A stretch of 64,000 nucleotides of DNA from positions 2,604,001 through 2,668,000 of the forward strand of contig OY282455.1 of assembly GCA_958296195.1 (NCBI GenBank), read 5' to 3'. Shown here piece by piece: positions 58,032-64,000 of this stretch. Position 1 is the stretch's first letter; every line of letters begins with the position of its first letter. The DNA comes from an uncultured Pseudomonadales bacterium. GTDB taxonomy: Bacteria > Pseudomonadota > Gammaproteobacteria > Pseudomonadales > Azotimanducaceae. The notes under the pieces are model-generated. The model was not told where the DNA came from, searched no databases, and saw nothing but the letters and a program-made list of their open reading frames with translations. The position numbers and the translations under genes are program-made.

Positions 58032-58721
58032 TCATGGGCCCTCGTTCCCCTCGTTCCGCTTGCGGCGCTTGGAAAGGGCGCTGACGACTTTCTTGGCAAC
58101 TAGCGGAAACAGGCCCAACAGGGCGAAGGAGAGGATCAGGGTGGGCGACAGAATGCCGGCAAGGGACTCAAGCTGGCCGATCTCCTTGCCGGCGTTCACA
58201 TAGACCAGGGTGCCGCCCAACATGCCGAGCTGGCTGACCCAATAGAACGTCCAAGTCCTGAGCGGCGTTAGCCCCATAGCCAGATTGATGGCGAAGAAGG
58301 GGAAGGCCGGCACAAGGCGCAGGGCGAACAAATAGAACGCCCCCTCCCGTTCGACGCCGCGGTTGATCGGTTCAAGCTGCTTGGCGAAGCGCGCCTGCAC
58401 CCGGTCCTTGAACAGGTAGCGGGCGAAGGTGAAGGCCAGGGTGGCGCCCAGACTGCTGGCGAAGGACACGATGAGGACGCCTAGACCCAAGCCGAAGATG
58501 GCGCCGGCGGCCAAGGTGAGAACGGTTGCCCCAGGCAGCGACAGGCCCGTGACGACCACATAGATCGCCAAGTAGCCTAACGTGGTGAGCAGCGGATAGG
58601 CGTGGTGCAGATCCACCGCCGCCATGCGTTGGGCTTGAAAGAACTCCAAGCGCAAAAAACGCTGCAGGTCGAAGTAGAAGAACAGCGCCGCCAAGACGAC
58701 GATGCCGACCACCAGCGCCAC
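58032..58721 (-). CDS. TVP38/TMEM64 (DedA-like) membrane protein
   Basis: This is a 229-residue polytopic membrane protein. GLSLPGATVLTLAAGAIFGL and SSLGATLAFTFARYLFKDRV are the VTT/SNARE-associated domain signatures, with FALRLVPAFPFFAINLAMG. Members are thought to move lipids between membrane leaflets. The C-terminus is basic (KRRKRNEGNEGP). The start is a GTG with no clear alternative because an in-frame stop lies upstream. The usual partner, an oxidoreductase, is not adjacent. Confidence 0.85.
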   Translation of the reverse strand: MALVVGIVVLAALFFYFDLQRFLRLEFFQAQRMAAVDLHHAYPLLTTLGYLAIYVVVTGLSLPGATVLTLAAGAIFGLGLGVLIVSFASSLGATLAFTFARYLFKDRVQARFAKQLEPINRGVEREGAFYLFALRLVPAFPFFAINLAMGLTPLRTWTFYWVSQLGMLGGTLVYVNAGKEIGQLESLAGILSPTLILSFALLGLFPLVAKKVVSALSKRRKRNEGNEGP

Positions 58722-59276
58722 TTGACCGCGCTTTATGGCTTTGTCCTCTTGGCGAGATTCATGCTGGTCCTACCCCACTCCAATGACTTGGGGAACTATA
58801 TACAGGAAGATCCCCAAGCGGAAGGCGACCTTGGAACCGCTGCTGAAGCAGACCAAAATCAAAACGCCGCCGTTGGCGGGACCCACTCCCCAATCCGACC
58901 TAGCTGCGGTGGTAACATTGCAAGCAGCGCTGCCGCTGTTTTTGGCGCCGGATCTTCAATTGGGGCATTCCGCTAAATGGGGCTTCTGGAACTTGGTTGT
59001 GGTTCGTGCTGACGTGCTGAGGAAGCCTGCGCCCGTCGGCTGGAGCAACCGCTGGCCGTTCCCGGGTCGTTTGACTGACGCTCTGGCGCTGCCCACCGCG
59101 GTGTCGCCAATTTGTGGATTTAGGCGAGGAGGTGGGCGATGAGCGAACGCGACGGGCTGTTGTTCGCAAAGGAATGCAGGGAGACGAGGGTTGCGGCTTG
59201 GGTGGATGCTTCTCAATTGTGCATCCTGTTGCGCAGCCGCCCTCGCCTTTGTTGCGGTTTGGCGGGCGTTCGGTAG
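58722..59276. other. gene-free stretch of 555 bp
   Basis: No convincing gene. On the minus strand CTGTATATAGTTCC near 58800 looks like a -10 box for the TVP38 gene. A 45-codon frame starts at 59139 (MSERDGLLFAKECRET) but resembles nothing. The remainder shows no repeats or RNA genes. Confidence 0.4.
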
Positions 59277-59954
59277 ATGGCTCCGCAAAGAACCGCAGTC
59301 AGCGTGGTTGTGCCGGTGCTCAATGACGCCGCGGCGCTGCGGGAACTGCTGCAAACCCTCCAGGCGGCGCCGTTTGAGGTCATTGTGGTGGATGGCGGCA
59401 GCCAGGACGGTAGTGCGGTGGTCGCAAAGGAGCTCGGCGCAATCCTAGTGCGCAGCGCCGCCAGCCGGGGCGGACAGCTGGATGCGGGCGTGCAGGCGGC
59501 GGGTGGCGACCTGATCTGGATGCTGCATGCGGATGCGCAGCCCTCGGACCTCAACATCGATGAAATCAAGGGCATGGAGATGGCCTTGCCGGCTTGGGGG
59601 CGCTTTGACGTGCATTTGGATGACTCGCCCTCGCTTCGGACGGTGGCGGCGTCCATGAATCTGCGCTCCGCCCTTAGCGGCATCTGCACGGGGGACCAGG
59701 GCATCTTTGTCCATCGCCATCTGCTCTGGGCCATCGGCGGCGTGCCTCGGCAGCCGTTGATGGAGGATGTGGAGCTTAGCAAGCGGCTGCGCCGCCTCGT
59801 CCGCCCCACGCGGGCCGCCACGCTGCTGGCGGTGTCCCCGCGGCGGTGGCGCAGCCAAGGAATTGTCGCCACAATTGCCGCCATGTGGCGGCTGCGGCTG
59901 CGCTACGCCTTGGGTGAAGCGCCGGAGGCGCTCTATCGAAGCTACTATGGCTGA
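59277..59954 (+). CDS. small family 2-type glycosyltransferase (TIGR04283-like)
   Basis: This is a 225-residue GT-A fold glycosyltransferase. VSVVVPVLNDAAALRELLQT and FEVIVVDGGSQDGSA are the nucleotide-sugar site. LIWMLHADAQPSD has the metal-binding region, and TGDQGIFVHRHLLWAIGGVP is typical of the TIGR04283 group. It lies 95 bp before a second glycosyltransferase-like gene of the group usually found next to it. The product is unknown. Confidence 0.83.
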   Translation: MAPQRTAVSVVVPVLNDAAALRELLQTLQAAPFEVIVVDGGSQDGSAVVAKELGAILVRSAASRGGQLDAGVQAAGGDLIWMLHADAQPSDLNIDEIKGMEMALPAWGRFDVHLDDSPSLRTVAASMNLRSALSGICTGDQGIFVHRHLLWAIGGVPRQPLMEDVELSKRLRRLVRPTRAATLLAVSPRRWRSQGIVATIAAMWRLRLRYALGEAPEALYRSYYG

Positions 59955-60049
59955 GCCGCCGCCTCTGGATGTCCACCATTCAGGGGCGTTCGCCGTCAAA
60001 GCCGCCGCGGCCAGTACGCCGGCCACAAGCGTTGCTGGCGTAGCCCGTC

Positions 60050-60679
60050 GTGGTTGAACCCCGTCTGTGCGTGTTTGTCAAAACGCCTGTGGCCGGGCAG
60101 GTTAAGAGTCGTCTTGCCGCCGAACTGGGCGAGCGGCTGGCCTGCGAAGCCTACGAGTTGCTGGCGGAGCATACGCTTGCCGCCCTGTCTTGCACCCCTT
60201 TACCGAAGGAGCTTTGGGTTGCCGGCGCGGTTGCGCATCCCAAGATTGGTGCATGGGCGGAGCGGTTCGGCTTTGCGGTGCTGCCACAGCCGCCCGGTGA
60301 CCTGGGCGCGAAGATGCTGGCCGCCATCGCGTCCTGTTGCCGCGCCGGACGCGCCGGCTTGGTGATCGGCGCCGACTTGCCGGAATTGGATGCCGCCTAT
60401 GTCCAGGCCGCGGCGGCAGCGCTGCGCCGCCATGACGTGGTGGTCGGTCCGACGGAGGATGGGGGTTACGGGCTGATCGGCCTGAAAGAACCCGTGGCCG
60501 AGTTGTTTGCGAACATCCCTTGGGGCACGGCGGCCGTGTTGGCCGAAACGCGAATCCGAATCGCCAAGCTGAAGCTCAGCCTTGCCGAGTTGCCAGTGCT
60601 CTGGGATGTGGACGACATCAAAGGTTGGTGCCGCTTTCAGGCGCTGGCCGTGCGGCATGGGAACCCCGGCTCCGTCTGA
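60050..60679 (+). CDS. DUF2064 glycosyltransferase-like protein (TIGR04282-like)
   Basis: This is a 209-residue protein with a nucleotidyltransferase-like GT-A fold. VFVKTPVAGQVKSRLAAELG and GLVIGADLPELDAAYVQAAA match DUF2064, followed by DVVVGPTEDGGYGLIGLKEP. The GTG start is supported by the family N-terminus. It pairs with the preceding TIGR04283-like gene, an association seen in other genomes. Confidence 0.82.
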   Translation: MVEPRLCVFVKTPVAGQVKSRLAAELGERLACEAYELLAEHTLAALSCTPLPKELWVAGAVAHPKIGAWAERFGFAVLPQPPGDLGAKMLAAIASCCRAGRAGLVIGADLPELDAAYVQAAAAALRRHDVVVGPTEDGGYGLIGLKEPVAELFANIPWGTAAVLAETRIRIAKLKLSLAELPVLWDVDDIKGWCRFQALAVRHGNPGSV

Positions 60680-60689
60680 AAGCTCCCCG

Positions 60690-61739
60690 CTAGCGATCTT
60701 GAAGGCGCTCTGCGCAGTCGAGCAATTCGACGCTGGTTTCGCAATCGACCAGCCGTTCGCCAATCTCCGCAAGACTTTCTGGGCTGCCCACCCCCTCGAG
60801 CAGGCCGGCCAGCGCCGCAGCGGTTTCCGCGCCGAACCGCCGCGTTGTTAGGCGCACCAGCATAGCCCGGCCCTGCACAATGCCCTCCGCTCGGCCTTGC
60901 TCAATGCCTTCCGCACGGCCCTTTGCTAGGCCCTGTTGCTCGCTCTCCCGCCGCAGGGAGCGGATCATTGGGTCATCGTCCGGGCCGGTGCCAATCCGCA
61001 TTCCCAGGGTCCGGCCCAAGCGCTCCAGAATCGCGTGGGTGTGTGGGGAAGGAACGATCTCGTTGAACGCCCTATGGATGTCTTGAGCCCGCCAGCCCGG
61101 GAAGGCGCGGCTTTCCGAGGAGACGTGGTAGGTGCCCTCTTCAAGCAGATGAATCGTCAGCCCCGAGGCGCGGCCCGCCGGACGGCTGGGGGCGCGGACG
61201 TCGGGAACCTCCACCCAAAGCTCTGGGAAACCCCAGGTTTCGTAGAGTTGGAGCTTGCTGCGGCGCGTGTCCGAGGTGTTGTCCACCTCCAGCGTCACGT
61301 CGGGGAAGTTGTGCGTTCCCACCAACAGGGCCCGATCACCGATCAGGTTGGCGCGGAACAGATCTAGGTATAGGGTCTGATCCGCCTGCATCACCCGGCG
61401 GGGCTCGCCGAGGGCATCGGCGACCATCAGTGTCATGGCCCCGTAGCACATGATGGGCGAGCCGCGCACCGCGGCGATCCGTTCAGCCAATCCAGCCAAG
61501 CGTTGAGTGGGGCTTTCGTGGGCGGGGGCGGGGCCATCGCGCACTATCCAAGCGGTTTTGAGCTCGGCGTCCCAGACCTCAAGCCGCCCTTCAAAGCGGT
61601 GATACTGTTCCAAGGTCATGGGGATGGCCTCGCAGCCGACGAAGTCCAGCTGCGACAGATCCAGCATCACTGGTTCCGCCGGCTGCTTTGCCTGCGCCCG
61701 TTGCGATGGGGTGGGTTCCCGGGATTCAGTGATGGCCAT
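60690..61739 (-). CDS. Uma2/PD-(D/E)XK-family protein with repeated C-terminus
   Basis: This is a 349-residue protein. NFPDVTLEVDN with RRSKLQLYETWGFPELWVEV is the PD-(D/E)XK nuclease-like core of Uma2/DUF820 proteins. The C-terminal part has short repeats (GLAKGRAEGIEQGRAEGIVQ) like those of Rpn/transposase-associated proteins, then TTRRFGAETAAAL. The ATG at 61739 starts MAITESREPTPSQRAQ; an upstream extension is unlikely. The biological role of this family is unknown. Confidence 0.75.
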   Translation of the reverse strand: MAITESREPTPSQRAQAKQPAEPVMLDLSQLDFVGCEAIPMTLEQYHRFEGRLEVWDAELKTAWIVRDGPAPAHESPTQRLAGLAERIAAVRGSPIMCYGAMTLMVADALGEPRRVMQADQTLYLDLFRANLIGDRALLVGTHNFPDVTLEVDNTSDTRRSKLQLYETWGFPELWVEVPDVRAPSRPAGRASGLTIHLLEEGTYHVSSESRAFPGWRAQDIHRAFNEIVPSPHTHAILERLGRTLGMRIGTGPDDDPMIRSLRRESEQQGLAKGRAEGIEQGRAEGIVQGRAMLVRLTTRRFGAETAAALAGLLEGVGSPESLAEIGERLVDCETSVELLDCAERLQDR

Positions 61740-61916
61740 GCCGCCATTGTAGGCTTTGTCGAAGGAACCCGGCAACGACTTGTTATGACTCCGCGGCGCC
61801 ACGCCAAATCAAGGGAAGCTGCATCGCCAGCGAAAAGGGCCGCTAATTTGGTGGCTCGTGCTCCAGCTCTTGACCTGACCGCAATTCCCCGCTGAGCGAG
61901 AGCCTTGGCGTTTTGG

Positions 61917-62318
61917 TCAAGCGGCGAGTTCGGCCTCTTGGCGGATGCGCCGCACCATGGCCCGCAGCCCGTTGCCGCGCACCGGGCTTAGGTGCCGCAG
62001 CAGATCCAACTCCGCGAACAGGCCGTCGATGTCGAATGTTCTGATGGCCGCCGGCGGCCTGTCCTGAAAGGCGGCTAGGATGATGGCGATCAGGCCGCGC
62101 ACGATGTGGGCGTCGCTGTCGATGGCCAAATGCATGAGGCCGCCGCGCAGTTCGGTCACCAGCCAGACTTGGCTTTGGCAGCCACGCACCAAGTTGCCCG
62201 GCTTCTTGTCGGCCTCGTTAAGATCGGGCAGATCCTTGCCTAGGTCGATGACGAATTTGTACTTGTCCTCCCAAGCATCGAAGAAGGCGAAGGCGTCGCG
62301 AATTTCGTCCAGCTCCAT
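61917..62318 (-). CDS. sufE: SufE sulfur acceptor
   Basis: SufE takes persulfide sulfur from SufS. The 133-residue protein has the active-site Cys in GNLVRGCQSQVWLV. RPPAAIRTFDIDGLFAELDL and HLSPVRGNGLRAMVRRI are the conserved C-terminal region. The ATG at 62318 (MELDEIRDAFAFFDAW) fits the family. It lies 11 bp after the SufT-like gene on the same strand. Confidence 0.94.
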   Translation of the reverse strand: MELDEIRDAFAFFDAWEDKYKFVIDLGKDLPDLNEADKKPGNLVRGCQSQVWLVTELRGGLMHLAIDSDAHIVRGLIAIILAAFQDRPPAAIRTFDIDGLFAELDLLRHLSPVRGNGLRAMVRRIRQEAELAA

Positions 62319-62329
62319 GAGCGGTGGCT

Positions 62330-62854
62330 TCAATAAAGGCCCAGCTCCAGTTGCGCTTCCTCGCTCATGCGCTCCCGGGACCAAGGCGGGTCGAACACCA
62401 ACTCCACCTCCACGGCCCGCACGAAGGGCACTTGCGCCACGCGCACCTTGACTTCCTCCACCAGCACCGGCCCCATGCCGCAGCCCGGCGCAGTGAGCGT
62501 CATCTCCACCAGAACGTCGCCGCCTTCGATGCGGCGCTCATAGATCAAGCCAAGATCGACGATGTTGACCGGAATCTCCGGGTCATAGACGCTGCGCAGC
62601 GCCGCATCGACCTGAGCGGGGTCGATTTTGCCGTCCGTGGGTGGTGCAAACTCCAACCTTTCCGGCGTCAGCCCCAAGGCGTCCGCATCGGCGCCGTCCA
62701 GCCGCGCCATGTTGCCGTTGAAGACGATGGTGTAGCTGTTGCCCAGGTTTTGGGTGAGCGTCACGAAAGCGCCGGCGGGAACCGTCACCGGGTCCCCGGT
62801 GGGCACCAACCGGCCTCGCACTGCACGGCTTAAGGGGACGATGCGTCTTTCCAC
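62330..62854 (-). CDS. sufT: SufT-like Fe-S maturation protein
   Basis: This is a 174-residue protein with an N-terminal extension and a C-terminal MIP18/DUF59 domain: DAALRSVYDPEIPVNIVDLG, EMTLTAPGCGMGP, VEVELVFDPPWSRERMSEEA. The Cys in APGCGM is the characteristic reactive cysteine. SufT is an accessory factor of Fe-S cluster assembly. The start is a GTG that overlaps the stop of the A-type carrier gene. Confidence 0.9.
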   Translation of the reverse strand: MERRIVPLSRAVRGRLVPTGDPVTVPAGAFVTLTQNLGNSYTIVFNGNMARLDGADADALGLTPERLEFAPPTDGKIDPAQVDAALRSVYDPEIPVNIVDLGLIYERRIEGGDVLVEMTLTAPGCGMGPVLVEEVKVRVAQVPFVRAVEVELVFDPPWSRERMSEEAQLELGLY

Positions 62855-63225
62855 TAGCTGGTTCGCCCATCCCGGCTGCCTAGGGAGAAGCTCTCGCCGC
62901 AGCCGCAGTGGGCGGTGGCGTGGGGGTTCTTGAACTTGAGGCTGCTGTTCAGCCCCTCCGTGACCAAGTCCATTTCGGTGCCCCGCACCAGGGGCAGGTC
63001 GTCTCGGCGAACGTAGAGGGCCAGCCGTTCGCCGACTTCAAAGGGGCGGTCCTCCGCGTCCGGCTGATCGATGTAGTCCAGCGTGTACATGTAGCCGTTG
63101 CAGCCGCTTTCCTTGACGCCAAGGCGCAAGTGGGGGCGGCCCGACTGGGCGATTTGACCGCGGATGTGGCGCACCGCGGCGGCGGTGGCGGTAATGCCGG
63201 CCGGGTTGAAGGTTGCAACGCTCAT
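62854..63225 (-). CDS. sufA: A-type Fe-S carrier (SufA/IscA)
   Basis: This is a 123-residue A-type carrier. The three conserved cysteines are in KESGCNGYMY and HCGCGESF. It receives or delivers clusters in the SUF pathway. It lies 84 bp downstream of sufS on the same strand and overlaps sufT. Confidence 0.92.
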   Translation of the reverse strand: MSVATFNPAGITATAAAVRHIRGQIAQSGRPHLRLGVKESGCNGYMYTLDYIDQPDAEDRPFEVGERLALYVRRDDLPLVRGTEMDLVTEGLNSSLKFKNPHATAHCGCGESFSLGSRDGRTS

Positions 63226-63309
63226 GCCAAGACCTCTCTGTTGGTCGATCCTCCTTGTGGGCGGGACTTGCCGCCCGAACAGCCAACGGGCAGCGCGGGC
63301 GTCGCCGGC

Positions 63310-64000
63310 TCAGACAAACTCAATCGCTTTCTCAACTCCGGCCGCCAGCCGGTCCACGTCGGCGGGGGAATTATACAGGGCGAAGGAGGCGCGAATGGTG
63401 CCGGGGACGCCCAACCGCTCCATCAGCGGCATGGCGCAGTGATGGCCGGTGCGCACCGCAACGCCTTGCTGGTCCAACAGGGTGCCGAAATCGTGGGCGT
63501 GGCCGCCGTCGATCAGAAAGGAGATGATCGAGGCGCGCTCGCCGGGTTCGCCAATGATGCGAACGCCGGGGATCTGCTTGAGCCGGCTCAAGGCAAGGCG
63601 CACCAGCTCGTGCTCACGCTCCCGCAGCGCTTGGCGCGGCAGGCCGCGCAGATAGTCGATGGCGGCGCCGAAGCCGACGGCGCCGGCGATGTTCGGCGTG
63701 CCGGCTTCGAACTTGTAGGGCAACTGATTGTAGGTGGTCCCCTCTATGGCCACATGCTCGATCATTTCGCCGCCGCCTTGGTAGGGGGGCAGTTCCTCGA
63801 GCAGGTTGGCCTTGCCGTAGAGCGCCCCGATGCCGGTGGGGCCGAACATCTTGTGCGCCGAAAAGGCGTAGAAGTCGCAGTCCAGACGGCGCATGTCCAA
63901 GTCGAAGTGCTGCACGGCTTGGGCGCCGTCGATCAGGGTCATCGCGCCTTGGTCATGGGCCGCCTGAATCAGCGTTTCAATCGGGTTGACCGTACCCAGC
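63310..64000 (-). CDS. sufS: SufS cysteine desulfurase (5' end outside window)
   Basis: The frame is open from the right edge of the window and ends at 63310, giving the C-terminal about 230 residues. DFYAFSAHKMFGPTGIGALY contains the PLP-binding lysine. QGGGEMIEHVAIEGTTYNQL and RTGHHCAMPLMERLG with the persulfide Cys identify the SufS/CsdA group. Neighbouring sufA, sufT and sufE support SufS. SufBCD are presumably beyond the window edge. Confidence 0.95.
   Translation of the reverse strand, partial: LGTVNPIETLIQAAHDQGAMTLIDGAQAVQHFDLDMRRLDCDFYAFSAHKMFGPTGIGALYGKANLLEELPPYQGGGEMIEHVAIEGTTYNQLPYKFEAGTPNIAGAVGFGAAIDYLRGLPRQALREREHELVRLALSRLKQIPGVRIIGEPGERASIISFLIDGGHAHDFGTLLDQQGVAVRTGHHCAMPLMERLGVPGTIRASFALYNSPADVDRLAAGVEKAIEFV

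Noticed and set aside
58735-59142. 135-residue plus-strand ORF
   Set aside because: No recognisable motifs, Pro/Arg/Trp-rich, and it crosses the presumed promoter of the TVP38 gene.

Overview
The window looks like part of the chromosome of a GC-rich gammaproteobacterium, probably uncultured. The evidence is the rplU-rpmA-obgE-proB block, rpsT divergent to murJ-ribF-lspA, a pilE/V/W/X/Y1 minor-pilin cluster, and a SUF iron-sulfur cluster at the right edge. The lineage assignment is inference from gene order and protein sequence; no 16S gene is present.

Layout. (1) 1-337 holds scraps that look like phage tail genes. (2) 338-10312 is a complete type I-E CRISPR-Cas locus on the minus strand: cas3, cas8e, cse2, cas7e, cas5e, cas6e, cas1, cas2, a 60-bp leader and 22 repeats with 21 spacers. 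(3) 10350-15601 has acetoacetyl-CoA synthetase, an SDR dehydrogenase, a TonB-dependent receptor and tRNA-Pro(CGG). (4) 15633-23420 is core: ispB, rplU, rpmA, obgE, proB, rpsT, murJ, ribF, lspA. (5) 23609-29252 is a type IV pilus minor-pilin operon with a convergent fimT-like gene, followed by tRNA-Arg(CCT). (6) 29562-43446 is an accessory and catabolic region. It carries parts of an aromatic meta-cleavage pathway of the 4-hydroxyphenylacetate type (hpaR, hpaB, hpaE, LigA- and LigB-like dioxygenase subunits, an FAH-family enzyme). These are separated by toxin-antitoxin-like modules (a HEPN pair, AbiE in reversed order, a decayed brnT with intact brnA), two luciferase-like oxidoreductases, a frameshifted epoxide hydrolase and an AGPS-like flavoprotein. 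(7) 43500-49800 is a mobile-element zone: three transposase genes of different types, an 87-bp tandem repeat that duplicates the start of a membrane-protein gene, and hicAB. (8) 50016-52357 is a tight operon of two DUF1538 membrane proteins, a PII-like protein and a CBS-domain protein. (9) 52412-61739 contains a class III aminotransferase, an MFS fragment, hpaF, exported proteins, malonyl-CoA synthetase, a TVP38-family protein, two small glycosyltransferases and a Uma2-family protein. (10) 61917-64000 is sufE, sufT, an A-type carrier and the 3' part of sufS.

The most interesting parts are the DUF1538-PII-CBS operon (a candidate ligand-gated ion transporter), the HEPN/small-partner pair, the tandem repeat that copies a start codon, and the duplicated FAH-gene 5' end and promoter at 38.7 and 40.7 kb. 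The CRISPR spacers also show a bias in the PAM-derived base. Nothing here proves a wholly new system. All family names come from reading motifs by eye, without database searches.
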